Shown here piece by piece: positions 1-12,307 of a DNA stretch of 64,000 bases. The position numbers and the translations under genes were made by a program. The stretch is from Liolophura sinensis (lineage: Eukaryota > Mollusca > Polyplacophora > Chitonida > Chitonidae). The DNA lies in contig NC_088304.1 in assembly GCF_032854445.1 (NCBI RefSeq), positions 19,727,704 to 19,791,703 of the forward strand. The letters run 5' to 3'. The notes under the pieces were generated by a model. It was not told the origin of the DNA. It ran no database searches and saw only the letters and a program-made list of their open reading frames with translations. Numbering within the stretch: position 1 is the first letter of the stretch; every line of letters starts with the position of its first letter.

Positions 1-2586
1 GGCTGATCGTCTTCATAAGCATATTTTGCGTATTCACCCAGGAAAGGTGTTGGATTCCAAGCTACGCAAAAATGAACAATTTGAGTTGAAAATTGACCGG
101 TTGCTCAAACAGAAAAGACAATTATTATCCGATGTAGAAGGAAATCCTGATGACAAAAAAGAGAAACAATTAAAAGCTGAGAAGAGCTCTCCCCAAGGTA
201 GGTACAGTAGAGGGAGCACTCCGCTGTGGGCAAAGCGAGACTATGATCCATCGAATCCATTTCATTGTGAACATTGTAATTTTACCACTCGGAACAAAAG
301 CAGTCTCCAGAATCACATCATCTTGCATAGTCCTCCGAGAATTAAATGTCATATATGCAGTTATACAGGACATTTCCCATATTTAATGAAAAGACATTAT
401 GAAAGATGGCACCCTGGTAAAGAGGTGGCTTTCACCCGGATTCAGTCCGAAGATGATACCCTTCATAACTCTACCCCGCTGCCTGCTGAAGCCTCACTTC
501 CTGGTTACAACCCACTGTCCGGCTTAGAAAGTTCAAGATCAAGTCCTACAACTAGCACCTCAGGTTTGAAAAGGAAAGCAGGGGAAAGCTCTCCTGATAT
601 GGACAATTTCAAAATTATAGCGGATGAGGATTCAGAGTCAAAAATTTTGGCGCATTTACCTTTGCAGGAACTGTATGAAAAATACCAAGATGAAACAGGA
701 AAAACAGCGTTCAGGTGCTTAATGTGTGCTTTTTGCAGTCATACTTCAGGACTTATTGCAGCACATATGTACAAGCATATGCCCAAGTGTTTTCAATGCT
801 GCTACTGCAACTACAGGGCATATCCAAGGTGGGTTCCATTTATATCTACGTGTATTGCTCGAATAATTGTGGTTCATTGTCTTCTGATCTGTGATCCAAG
901 AAAAGACGCCATTCCCGGTATTAGGTGCACCACTTTCTCGCGGTTTGAACGGTCAAAGATTGTGTATTTGACCCGCTAGTTAGCAACACTTGGCGATAAA
1001 AGATTCACTCAACTTTAAAATAATAAAATGAAAATAAAGTCAAAGAAAATGATATTAAAAAAAAATCAAAGAACAAAATTATTCATTCGACTTTCTCTGG
1101 CTCTGAAGTGCATACCGGTACCTGAAATGCTGTTTTCGAGAAATACTTTTTCGAACGATTTGATCTGCCTAAGTTATCCCAATGGCGTGTTTAGTTAAGC
1201 TTGAACTAGATTCCTGTTTAGATTGGGGATGTCATTTTGGGGATGCGCAGTCCACCAGCAGAAATGAAGATTATGGTTATGTGGAAATAAGGGAAATGAC
1301 AGCAAAGAACATTTTTAATCTTGCATATTTTGCGGCTCAAATTTACCATTATATTTTATGCATATTTTCCGTCAATGTGTGGGCATTTTCACAAATGACG
1401 TGATCGGTGGACCCGCGGGATTAGCAAGCTATCCGTGTTAGCATCACAACGGCAGCCTGCTTAATTTCCAAACTGACCGCGCAGGCCACAGGAAGATTAT
1501 CATTCAATTTTCACTACATACACACAAAAAAAGAAGGATTCCCCAACCCACCCCATTTTTCTCTTTTGAACGTCCTAAAAGTGCATGTTAACATAAAAAA
1601 AACTTACGTGTCATGTATCCTTTAAAAAAGAAGTATCCCTTTCAGTGTCGATGACTTGACATTTTTTTCCGAAGGTCAGCAGTGTTCTTACCTAAAATAT
1701 GTTCTGTTTCAGCTCCAGTATTACAGCTCATATGAAACGAAGCCATGAAGGTGAACCTCGCAGATTTAAGTTCTTCGAGGAATTGGCGCTCCTACAATAC
1801 AACCAGATGCTAGCGACCATAGGTAAATTGCCTTTCGAAATGCCCAAGACTAAAAAGCGCAGGATCTCGTTGGATATTAATGGCGAAACCAGCAGTAGTG
1901 ATGAATCTGATTCAGAGAAGAGTAGTAAATTTCAGATCCCCACGGATTCGAAGAAATGGAAAAGTTGCGTTAAGGAGGGGAAATTTTCGGACACGGGCCC
2001 AATCATTTTCTGTTGTCATTTGTGTAAATTCAAGATACCTGACAGGGGCTTGTTCGGAGAACATTTATCACTTCACGAAGCTTTCATGAAGCCAGGCAAC
2101 CAAAACGAATTGGCGAAGTGCGGGTTTTGCTCATTTTCATCTACTAACGTCAAAGAATTCAATGAGCATGTTTCCACACACGTGTCCGAGCGTCCATTCA
2201 AATGTTTGCGGTGTGGGCATTCGTGTTTCACCAAAACACACATGAGAAATCACATTAAAAATAAGCATCCAGGAGAGAAGATAGCCTACTCTGAGAAGTC
2301 GCCAGAGCGATCAGGTCTGGTTCGAAAAAGCACACCTGTGGACTCTACGTGTGTAAATTTTGAGCCATATGTTGAAATCACAGACATCTTGTTGCTGAAA
2401 AACGCTATGTTCGATCGCCTTGTGTCGTCATCCGGCATTACTGCGGCGAATCTTGAAGACCTTTCAGATGACAAGTTCAATGCAGTTATAAAGGCTTCTG
2501 GATTCACCGACGAGGATATTTACTCTGACATCGATACCAATGCATCTCATGGTCCAGCATCGTCTGAGGATCATACTTCTATGTGA
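1..2586 (+). CDS. C2H2 zinc-finger protein, 3' part of gene (5' end outside window)
   Basis: Two exons are visible. Exon a runs from the window edge to 828 (open from base 2; donor AAG|GTGGGT). Exon b runs from 1713 (acceptor TTTCAG|CTCC) to the TGA at 2584-2586. The split codon AG+C gives Ser and rebuilds a zinc finger across the junction (C-x2-C in exon a, H-x4-H in exon b), which confirms the splice. About eight C2H2 fingers can be seen: a half finger at the left edge, then fingers starting FHCEHC, IKCHIC, FRCLMC, CFQCCYC, FCCHLC, AKCGFC and FKCLRC. Several end in H-P-G-K/E linkers. Acidic, Ser-rich spacers and a KRK stretch lie between them. It is probably a nuclear DNA-binding regulator. 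I cannot assign orthology; the dispersed fingers resemble large multi-finger regulators rather than KRAB-type arrays. The true start codon is upstream of the window. Confidence 0.85.
829..1712 (+). other. Intron of the zinc-finger gene
   Basis: Intron of 884 bp with GTGGGT donor and TTTCAG acceptor. It is AT-rich, and no repeat or conserved element was recognised. Reading runs on past the donor for about 50 codons by chance before a stop at 977-979; that extension has no zinc-finger character. Confidence 0.75.
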
Positions 2587-4079
2587 TCTCTTCGCGAAAT
2601 CGGACTTAATAGATTCCAGAGGTTAAGCCTGGATATCTCATGTTACATAGGTGCATCACAATGTCGTACAGTGTGTTAGGACAAACGTATTTTTGATGCC
2701 ACTTATGCTGTAAGAGGACTGATGTCGCTGGTTTTAAGGCACGGTAAGCGTACCCTTACCTAATGATTAATAGAGCCTCTTGGATGTATAGTGCTTAATG
2801 ATGTTAGACGTTCAAAGTTGATCATGCTTCCAACGTATACATGCATTTTACATTTACTTTCAAAATGTCTTCCTAAATTAAATGACTGAAGAATCATTAG
2901 CCGTGAGGGAAATACACCTACAATCAAATGTTCACCTAGAATCACGTGTCGAAAACTTGCAAATGCATTTCTTAAAATTAATGCAGTATTTTTCCGACCA
3001 TTTTTTTTGTTGTTTGTTTATTGTTACTATTTTAACTGGTTCTGTATATATAATTAAATGCTTGCGTTACACAAATTACACTAATTTATTAAATGCACAG
3101 GGTTTATTACCATTCATGGCGGGACCGAATACCTCAACGTGAACGCAGTCACAGCGTCATGAATGATACAACATTCATACTTGGCTTTTAGGATAAATGT
3201 ACCCCATAGATCAGCTTGTGATTCGTTGCTTTTATGAGAAGAAGACGCTGTAAACATACTATACAAGCTGTTTTCTTGAAAATCCATAATGTTTGGGGGG
3301 AAGTTAATGAAATAAATTTTCTCACGAATTTTCAAAATTGATCATGATTAATCGATTAAGATCAAAAGTTGAAGAGGTATATATGACAGTTATACGTGTA
3401 TTTACATGTGCCATTCAGCTGGGGTCCGCCCAACAGAAACTGTCTTGGTAACCCATACTGAAGTCCTGCGTTGCTGGAACAGTTGCGTCTGCTGCAGTTA
3501 TGTTTTGTAGAAGTGCTTTTGTGATCATATTCCTACAAAATCAAAGTTTAATTTGTGTACATTAGGAGATTGTCGCGCCATTTGTCGCTATTGAAACAGC
3601 ACCATTATTAGGGGCACTTTCTTATTTGGGGGAGTGTGAAACCTACTTCCTGGTTCGTTAACCTTTTGCATTTATCCTGCATTGTTAAAGTACTCTTCAA
3701 CTTGCCATAGTTATCAGTATTATTTTCCGAAATGTATCTTGCAATAACTTGCACCGTTATGTAACTTGGATGATTCTTCAGTCATTGCTGTATACATGCG
3801 CATAAAAGAGATGATGGGATCGCTCTGTTGGTTTCCGCATGTGTGGAAGTTTTTATCGTGTAGATGTAACCTTGGCATGTATGAACTATTCTTTGTGAAA
3901 CATAGGGCATTAGATTTTATCATGTATTGTTCCAGTATAAAAACAAATCAAAGGACTTCTTTTGATGTGTAAGTGCTATACTGGTGGCTTTGTATTAAAT
4001 TATTTTTGTTATTTCAACTGCAGTAATTGGCTTTTGTCTGTGTTTTTGGGCGATGTTCACAAGGTAAACCTGGATCTGT
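2587..4079. other. Zinc-finger gene 3' UTR and downstream spacer
   Basis: No gene or repeat family recognised. The first AATAAA after the stop codon is at 3311-3316, giving a plausible 3' UTR of about 0.75 kb. This is a motif match only. Short open frames here have no recognisable protein character. Confidence 0.4.
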
Positions 4080-4370
4080 CGTACCAAAGACTTCAAAAAT
4101 GGTTCTTGTTTCTGCCCCGCTTGGCCCCCAGTACTGAGAGGTTAGAGCTAGGAACCAGGACTGGTTGCCCGGGTTGTCCGTATAATGTCACTGGATGTGT
4201 GTTATGTCTGGTGTCTTTAGCTTGATGCAAAAGTTTAGTGGCGAAAGCACATTGCCGGCATGGACGTGTTTTGTCACAAGACACTGTATATGTACACACA
4301 CTTAATGACTCATCCTCGTTGTATGACTGCAAATTTGTTAAATGCGACGTAAAACCCAAAGCGTGCATAA
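4080..4370 (+). mobile_element. SINE family B copy (head truncated)
   Basis: Shares blocks with the copies at 35850 and 39229: 'taccaaagactt', a 'cttggc...actgagaggttag' block, 'tataatgtcactgg', 'gtctggtgtctt' and a degraded tail near 4318-4356 ending 'gcgacgtaaaaccc'. The tRNA-like head is missing. Confidence 0.6.
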
Positions 4371-4436
4371 ACCCAAATACAATCACTACACATCGATATG
4401 ATGGAAGACCATATTCTCAAAAATTTAAACACTTCT

Positions 4437-5419
4437 TAATTTATAATGTTAATCTCCATATGCCATGTTTCGACACCAAAAACTCATTGCCTCGGGTCAT
4501 AATTATTCAGAAACCAGTGCCATGCTGGATATTGGGCGAAGTTCAACATGTATAAACGGAGAGCGACACCAGTTAGCTAATCTGCTATCGACTTTAAACT
4601 CTGTGACGCTGTCACAGACATTATATTTGACATTATACCTCATTGGGTTATTCTCCGTTTCCATTGGTAGAGAGACGGTCACATAATATTCCGCAAAACA
4701 CAAAGTACAACGGTCACGCGCCCAAGGAATGCAACGTCACGCTTACAAAGAATTATGCCACGTTCACGAGGCATTGTCCAACGATCTCGTGCTAATATCC
4801 AACGATCACGTGCGTTACTTCCACAGCAGTTATCTGCCGTCTAGAGCTCTCTGGCGTCTACTTGTTCGGAAAGTAAACAACCGGACGCTGGTTATAGCTC
4901 CGTTATCGACGTTCAAATTCGGCGATTTAAAGTACAGCTCAAAAAGGTACGGTTTCTTTCGGTATAATAAAACAATTGGTGCATGCTGTGGGGGTGGGAC
5001 ATCGGAATTGCCAGCTCTGAACAAGTGATCTGCACTTCTCTCGCTCTGACAATCCCTGATGTCCCACCTCATAGCATGCTCTATCTGTATATTATTCACA
5101 CGTTTTAGTACAATATAATCTTCGTAAATTTTATTTTATCTCTTGTAGTATATATGATCTCACAGCATTATGGTTTTAAAGTTGTGATAATTCATAATTC
5201 TGTTATGAGAAACAGTAAATGTCTTTTCGTGGAGACAGTAGTGAGCTGTGTAACTGCGTGGAGTTTGCTCTAACAGCGTGTTTGTGGAGCTACTGAAGAA
5301 AAAAATACTTTACACGCCCATTGTCCAGCATGCCACTTGTGTCTTAATAATGATGACGTCACCCGACAATGAGTTCTTGGTGTCGAAACAAGGCATATGG
5401 AGTTTAACATTGTAAATTA
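4437..5419. mobile_element. 983-bp non-autonomous DNA element with ~100-bp terminal inverted repeats
   Basis: The first ~100 bases (4437-4538) and the reverse complement of the last ~100 (5318-5419) match with about 10-15% differences. Shared blocks include 'CTCCATATGCC', 'GTTTCGACACCAA' and 'CATGCTGGA'. The outer edges start TAATTTA on both sides and the flanking bases then diverge, which defines the ends. The interior has an open frame (4729-5028, 99 aa) with no recognisable transposase motif. The superfamily is unknown; it is probably a long-TIR or foldback type mobilised in trans. Confidence 0.65.
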
Positions 5420-5894
5420 GAAAAAAAAACATTTTCCTTGTAACAACATAGACGTACAAGATACCAATGTGTAGAGCTTGTGTTGTTACGTGTCACTAAA
5501 GAAAGGCAAATTTGGTAGCGAATATGACTGATTTTACAGACAGTTGAATATAGGCGACTGGCTGAAATAAATAGACCATACTTTCAAGCATAAATATACC
5601 GAGCTAAAATAATGTTCTTCGGACACAAGGTCACGAATGGAAGCATAGTCTCAACAAAGCTTCAGCGTGCACTTGTTACACAACACTTTAAACTGAATTT
5701 AGGTGTTTGGGAGTCGTACGGGTAGAGCTAGTGAGGCAGGCTTGTTTTTCGTGAACAAAAGAGGGTGACTATAACAGTCGCAATCCTGGAATTGTCTCAC
5801 TGGCACTGACACACCTATAATAGGCCTTACAAACCATTTTGAACTTGAAATGGACATAACTCGTGAGAATTTAACAGTATTGGTGAACGATAAA
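5420..5894. other. Spacer between two DNA transposons
   Basis: AT-rich sequence with no recognisable gene or repeat. Confidence 0.4.
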
Positions 5895-7460
5895 TATACT
5901 GAACAAAAATATAAACGCAACTCTTTTTGGTTTTGCAATATTTCACAAGATAATGAGTTGTTTTGTCAATATAGTAGCAAAGGATGACCAAAAGCAAGCC
6001 CTACACCAGTGTACAGTCCAGCCTCCAAAACCAAAATGTTGTCGATTTCAAGCCTATTCACCATTGTGACCCGTCAGAAAGGTGTGGTCCTATCTGTAGT
6101 ATTCAGTGATCTATAAGGTTTCCCGAAGTCAAAAGGAAACGATGCCACAAATGCCACAAAATCAAAGTGAACGCACCATTGGCATGCTCGACACTGGGCA
6201 TCACCCTTAAAACCGTCGAGTCCTTAACGTTAATGTGTCAACGATAAGTCGTCTCAGACGACGTCAGGAAGAAATTCGGCACGACAACGAATCGCCTGCA
6301 TGCCCGCCGATCGCATGTAACGACAGCCGGACAAGACCGCCATATTCGCCCACCTCCACCTCCGCGACTGTTTCAGGCCAGCCACTGCACAGGCTAATGA
6401 AACAGTTGGGGTCCACAATAACGGGATTTTCCGCTCAAACGGTTCGGAATCGCCTCAGAGAAGCGAATCCTGCGCCCCAGTTGTCGTCCATTTGTCCGGT
6501 GCCATGGTATAACATTTCAGGTCGACAGTACCGTCCATATGTTGCTGTTGTATGCAAAGCATTTCTCCAGGCCAAAAACGTTGAAGTGCTCGACTGGCCA
6601 GCGTATTCACTTGTTCTGTCCGCAACCGAACACCTGTGGGATGTCCTCCACCGGCGTGTTCGTACGAGACTTCCATTTCCGGGTAACATCGCGAAGTTGC
6701 ACTTGGCCCAACACGAGTGTTAGAGAAATCCTCACAATTTAAGGGTTTAACACCGCCGTGGCATACCGGGTTACACAACAAACACCAAGACGGTGTTACA
6801 GTCTATTCTACCCCAGGATTAAGAAAATATGACAAAAACTTGTTGCCATTCTGTTTTACTCCCTCATTTAAAACCAATGCTTTAAACCAATGAACGGCAA
6901 GCTTAGGCCAAAGTAGCTGACCTAGTAGCGTCAAAGCTACGTATGTATGACGTCGTGTCTTATTGTTGTGCGATGTGGAAATGTAAAAGTGTACTGTACC
7001 TGTATTATGACGTCATACCGCTGAGCAGATTGCTGACATAAACACCATGAAATGATATTACTCGGGGAGGTAAACGTAGCGGCCGGTTTTTGTTGCGTGA
7101 TACACTCCGATGTTGTTTGGAAGGTCATCTCTATTTAATATGTATATTTGCACACGGTCCGCAACTAACAACGGAGTAGAGTGACCAACTCATCAGGTCT
7201 GTGCGTCGACGATGTGTAGCATTATGGCATGCAAACGGTGGACATACTTGGCACTAAAGTGTGGAATTTCCCAAGCCGACCCGACCCCTGTTTCCTAACC
7301 TGCCTGAGCGTTACCATCGGTTGTCCGTTTCCATCAGTTACGGAAATGTATTGCTAAAAGCCCATGTTATCCTCCTCTGAAAAATGGTATTGAAAGGAAT
7401 TTGATAACAGTTAATTTTACCACAATGTTGGGTGTTGCGTTTATATTTTTGTTCAGTATA
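5895..7460 (+). mobile_element. Decayed Tc1-like element with intact terminal inverted repeats
   Basis: The left end (TATACTGAAC..., 5895-5921) and the right end (7434-7460) are perfect inverted repeats of 27 bp including the TATA edge, consistent with TA target duplication. This terminal sequence is a familiar Tc1-like type in invertebrates and fish. Inside, 6140-6730 encodes a broken Tc1 transposase with a QSER...IGML start, a STISRLRRR helix-turn-helix remnant, SAQTVRNRLREA, and a C-terminal EVLDWPAYS...TEHLWDVLHRRVR block. The central catalytic part is missing and the amino-terminal part is frameshifted. The 3' 700 bp hold nothing recognisable. Confidence 0.85.
6140..6723 (+). pseudogene. 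Tc1-like transposase relic (internal deletion, frameshifts)
   Basis: The open part at 6235-6723 begins inside the helix-turn-helix region and ends with the RNase-H-fold C-terminal block. In that block the usual SPDLSPIEHLWD-type sequence has become SLVLSATEHLWD, so the glutamate is still present. The segment holding the first catalytic Asp is deleted between 'NPAPQLSS' and 'RPYVAVV'. Not functional. Confidence 0.8.
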
Positions 7461-8100
7461 CAACGCTGTGTCTTAGATTGGTTGGAAGAAGCATTATTGC
7501 TAGAACATTCGATGAGAATAGATGCATGCGAATATAAGAAAAACCACGTTTACATTTTTTTAAAATTAGTTATACAGTTACACATTACTCATACATTGCC
7601 AGCTGATAGCTGGTCAGCGCAGCTTGGATCCATGTCGCCATTGCTCTAGACAAAATACCACATTCCTTTGTCGTTACTAAGCTCCCCGTAACTTGCACAA
7701 GGGTGAGGTCTATAAGAACATGGCGGACAGGTAGCACCACACAGAAAGGTCCTCTCCGATCGAATTGCGATTTACTCCCTACATTTTTGTCTGCTGAGCC
7801 TGTTCAAGAACGGTTTACGTATAATAGGATGTGCTTGCAATCATGACCACAAATATGTGACAGTACAAGATGAGTTTAGTTTTGAACTAGTAAAAGTTAG
7901 CCTACAGAAACTGGCTATGGTGGGGAAGTAACCAAATGTGATTTACATGATTGGCACGCTCTGTACGATCAGCCTTTGACCAGAGTGCAGTACAAGCCAG
8001 CTAGCTGGTCGCGAGTGGCGGGTGTGTCACCGTGAGATTTACAGCTGTGATCAGGGTCTTGGATTTTGACTCAGATTATGCTAAGGTCAAGGGCACAGTA
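7461..8100. other. Spacer upstream of LINE ORF1 relic
   Basis: No recognisable gene. The last ~100 bp may belong to the 5' region of the LINE remnant that follows. Confidence 0.35.
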
Positions 8101-8129
8101 AAAGAGGAAACAAATATCTTCGCAAAACA

Positions 8130-8965
8130 GTGTTGACGAGCCAAACAGTCATGGAACTTCTGTCGCCCCATAAGCCAACGTCTTTCATGGAGGAGCAACT
8201 AAGCTTGATAATGAATAAACTGGAGAACATCGTGACAGGTGAGAAACTGTTAGAGCATCTGACTAATATGATGACAAAAATCGTGGGTAAGCTAACAACA
8301 CTGATTGAAGTACAAGAGCCTAGAATGTTTAATCTTGAAAAGGAAAACGATGTCCTGAGAGAATATGTGAAACAGCTTTCGTGTGAACTCGAAAAAAGTT
8401 TGAATGAGATCAGAATATTGAACACTAAATTATATGTGGTCGATTCTAAAATCAATGATTTGGAACAGCACGGACTACAGAGCATTAGAGTGTATGGCAT
8501 TGTAGAGACTTCTGACGAATGCACTGACAAAGTCATAAACATGCTAAACAATAAATTAAATATAAATGTAAAGCCGTGTGATATCAGCATAGCACACTGA
8601 CTGAGCCCTGTTAGAACCACTAGTGCACCTAAACCAAGGGGTGTTATTGTCAAATTTGTATCTAGGAAGCTTGAAAATGAGTGCATACACAAGCGAACAG
8701 CGCTGAAAGGCACCCGCATTGTGATCAAGGAAGATCTGACACAACGAAATCAGCAGTTATTGAGAACGTGTGTGGCTAATCCTGTTGTCAGTTCGGCATG
8801 ATTCAAGGACGGGAAAATGTATGTCAAAAATGCTCATGAACAAGTCAAGCAAATCCGTGGTTTGTCTGATTTGCACGATTTCACTGGTGGAATGCCCCCC
8901 TCTCACAGATCCCCGCATTCTGCTCCCCAACACCAGCCCCAGCACTAACCCCATCTCACAGTGAC
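8130..8965 (+). pseudogene. LINE ORF1-like protein relic
   Basis: A frame of about 275 codons is interrupted by a TGA at 8598-8600 and another near 8800 (expected Trp in 'A-W-FKDGKMYVK'). The first half is a heptad-rich coiled coil (EEQLSLIMNKLENIV...LEKENDVLREYVKQL). Then comes an RRM-like stretch (SIRVYGIVET...DKVINML) and a C-terminal part with KPRGVIVKFVSRKLE and ALKGTRIVIKEDLTQRNQQLL, typical of ORF1 proteins of non-LTR retrotransposons. No intact endonuclease or RT follows. The antisense frame at 8087-8728 is a shadow. Confidence 0.7.
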
Positions 8966-9210
8966 TGCTGGAAGCAACTGTTGTTACTGGTACAGCATAA
9001 TTAATCCATGGTTCCGTGAATGAACCACAAACCCGAGAAACCCATGCGTGAAGATAGTGTGTTTTTCTACACTCAGGGACCTGTGGTCACAAATAGACTG
9101 AGCTTCAGGGATTTCTTGCCTTTCTGACCTTATTTCTGGGCAGCGTATACACATATTCTTTTTCATTTTTTCATTTTTTCTTTCCTCTATTGAAAACTGT
9201 GCAAGGGTAT
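8966..9210. other. Spacer before microsatellite
   Basis: Nothing recognisable; it could be residual LINE sequence. Confidence 0.3.
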
Positions 9211-9214
9211 ATGT

Positions 9215-9308
9215 TGTGTATGTATATTTGTATATGTATATGTGTATATGTACGTGTGTGTATGTATGTGTATATATATGTGTGGATGTATGTATGTATG
9301 TATGTATG

Positions 9309-9383
<75 letters not shown>

Positions 9384-9520
9384 GTATACATATATATATA
9401 TATGTATATGTATACATATATGTCTATATATATATATATATATATCTATAGGTGTATATGGTGTGTGTATGTATTTATGTGATATATGTGTGTTATGTGT
9501 GTAGACATATATATGTATTT
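9215..9520. repeat. (TA)n/(TATG)n compound microsatellite
   Basis: About 300 bp of TATG, TGTA and pure TA repeats, with an uninterrupted TA tract of about 55 bp at 9314-9370. All the Tyr/Ile/Val-only open frames here are repeat artefacts. Confidence 0.97.
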
Positions 9521-10084
9521 ATTTAAGGATGTATATGAATACAAGGGTGTATGGATTGGTACATTTACTTTCATACTGAAGACAGGAGGGTTTATTTATA
9601 GAACAGTTTTCACTGATCGCGATGAGGACTTTTTTCTGTATATATGCGATGCGCACTTTTACTACCGAGATGTCGCACTTTACCCCTTTCCTTTTTTCCA
9701 CCTTTCTTTGTATTCATCGACTGTGTTTTTGTGAACTGTATATATGTAACCCACATCTTCTTAATTGGGACAAAATGTGGACTCCCTTCATGCTTTTGTT
9801 AAATAATGTATCATGGCCGTTCATGGAGACTGTGTTACTTGATGAACACTTATGGTACAACCCCTGCTTTCCGAGTTTTTTCATTTTCCAGTGGTAAATA
9901 ATATAAGGTGTTTGAGGGACCTAGCAAAACGGATAATTTGTTGACATTTACCGAGTTTAAGTAAAAATTAAAAGTAAATGGTACATTCCTGGATTATAAT
10001 CGGCTACTTAAAAGTGTTCCAACCGAATGAGTTAAACTCATAAATCATGAAAAAAAAAGACACTTACTGTTCTTCTTTCCCCAA
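9521..10084. other. Spacer without recognised content
   Basis: AT-rich sequence. No gene or repeat family recognised between the microsatellite and the LINE RT relic. Confidence 0.35.
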
Positions 10085-10660
10085 GATTATTGGCGAAGCA
10101 GAAACGAGGTACAAAAATTTTCTGTGACCTACTAAGTAACGATTCACAGTTTAAGCTAAAAATTTGCGAAAAATGGGACAAGTCCTTAGGTCTGCAAAGA
10201 GAAACAATTTGGAAAAATGTCTTCAAATGTATATATGAGTGCACTCAATATACGAAGCCGAGAGATTTTCAATATAAAAATCTATACGGGATAACACCAC
10301 CAAAATCTTATCTCCACAAAATAGGACAGAGAACGGACGACATGTGATTACTGCAGACTGGACAAAGATACAATAGAGCACACATTCACTGAATGTCCCG
10401 AATCACAAAAGCTTTGGAGCGAGTATGAAAAGTGGTTGTCATAAATATGCAAGGTTAATATAAAAATGACGCCTAAAATTATAATTATGGGATGGGGTGA
10501 GACAGGAAAAAAGACATGTTTAAATTTACTGAGGATTCTAGCTAAAAAGTACCTGTTTGATAAAAGACAAAACAAAACCAAAATGAATCTACAACATCTG
10601 ATCAAATATACAGCGAACGACTACAGGTTAGAAAAATATATATCTGAGTAACCGGAAAAC
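10085..10660 (+). pseudogene. LINE reverse transcriptase C-terminal relic with zinc knuckle
   Basis: The first frame (10090-10345) encodes KIFCDLLSNDSQFKLKICEKW...; after a frameshift near 10340 the reading continues as CDYCRLDKDTIEHTFTECPE...LW. This is the CCHC-type knuckle found near the C-terminus of many non-LTR retrotransposon polymerases. A TAA at ~10441 is followed by more family-like sequence (PKIIIMGWGE...LAKKYLF) to about 10650. It may be the 3' end of the same kind of LINE as the ORF1 relic at 8130, but the polymerase core is absent. Confidence 0.65.
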
Positions 10661-12307
10661 AAGATGGATTCTCAAAGCGATGGGAAATTTTAGACTCAGA
10701 AATATCATAAGCGTGAAGTTTTGAATGTGCGTGGTATGTGCTTTTGGAAGACAAAGAATGAAATCAAACATGGAATCTGATTGGTGAAGAAAAAAGAAAA
10801 AAAAACTCGCACAAGGGTTTCCACATGTCTGGCAGGATGAGTAGTCGCGACTGATGAACTGGACGGCACAAGGGAGCGAGTAGAAGTGGTGGGGACCATT
10901 CTCGGCAGTCGAAGGCCCTCATTCCAGCACATCTTGTTTCACGCCTGCCAAGTAGAACAGACATCTCGACTGGTTGACTACATGGAAACGTTTGCTTTCA
11001 GTAATGGTGATCAAGTCTAGTCCACCGAAGGAGCTCTCTTTCACACATTGAAAGCCTGATATTCTGATATGTCTGGCAACCGCAATTTCATCAAATCCTT
11101 AGCGTCAAATTCGTCAAATTCGAAAACAGGGGCCTCCAGAATCCGTAGTCTCAACGGCCAATTTTTTGGATCGAAAACAGAAATTGGCCAAAAAGCTAAG
11201 ATCTCTGCAGCACAAAGTTCCGCTCTTTGAAATCTGTCCTTTGTTATAAATGGGACAAACTCTTAATGACCATGGGGGCTTGTCTTGAAGTTGGCAATTC
11301 ACCTGATGAGCACGCTTGAAAGAAACGTTCCCATTTTCACATGTTCCTCAATCATTCCCACGATAGGCCCCGCAATAAACCAGCGTTGTTTGCCGCAAAA
11401 GGACGAACACCAGGTTACTAGACGAGCCGAGGAAGGACGTGATATTGCACATTACAAACTGGTTCAGAGCTTCCGTGGACAACACTTACAACTGTTTGGA
11501 GCCTCCTAAACATAGTCGCATAATGACCATTCACATTGTTAAAGAGGCCTTTCACGATATGTATAAGACCATATGGTATTAATTAGGATGATGGCTTTCG
11601 TAAAGAGATGTGCCCTGCGGTTGTCACCAATCATAATACGACAGGGCTCGCTTCTGTGCGGGCTGAACTATAACCAAGGCGTGATCCACACCATAAAAGG
11701 TTGTGTAGCAACCTTCTGTTCATTGACGGTGTGAAATGGGTTCTTGCTACGTTTTGGAGCCAGCGTTAATCATTGACCATCGCTAGTGCTGAAAGAGTGC
11801 AATGTTATTGGTGGAAATAAATAAATTGGAAGAGACAAACACTTATATGTTTAGAAAAGAGTTTTTTCTAGACTTTCGCCACAGTGTTTTGGTACTAACC
11901 TTCTGGAAAGGTTCAAAAGAGACGTTCGCCCTTTCTTAACACAGCATATAACGAAAGAACAATCTAGGTGATATGCTATTTATCGTCCCGATTTACGAAT
12001 CCGTCCTTGGTGTTGTCGTAGCAAAAGAAACAATCCGTGCGGTTGCGACATGTGAAACCGCATAAAACATCATAGCTGCACCCATTCTAAGTACAAAGAA
12101 AACATCAGACCACCCAAAGAATTGATGTTAGACCACATTTAAACATTTATTTTGTGATACTTACTGATAGTAATGACACAAAAGATATAAGTATGACATT
12201 TCGACAGGCGAGGACACACCTTTCCGGATCAGGTTTCAATAAAGATATATACTGTAATCGTTATCCATGTTATAACATTAGAAACCGGTGTGAGTTTTCA
12301 AGCAAGG
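10661..12307. other. Gene-free stretch
   Basis: About 1.65 kb with no recognisable coding sequence or repeat. Open frames of 60-90 codons at 10705-11509 lack known motifs. Confidence 0.4.

Noticed and set aside
829-979. C-terminal extension of the zinc-finger ORF past 828
   Set aside because: It interrupts a zinc finger that is restored exactly by splicing to 1713; the extension is intronic read-through.
8087-8728. 213-codon open frame on the - strand
   Set aside because: Antisense of the LINE ORF1 relic; the + strand has the coiled coil and RRM-like features.
9187-9504. Several open frames on both strands made of Tyr, Ile, Val, Met and Thr
   Set aside because: They are translations of the TA/TATG microsatellite and have no gene features.
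10089-10345. Independent small gene
   Set aside because: After a frameshift it continues into a retrotransposon zinc knuckle, so it is a LINE relic.
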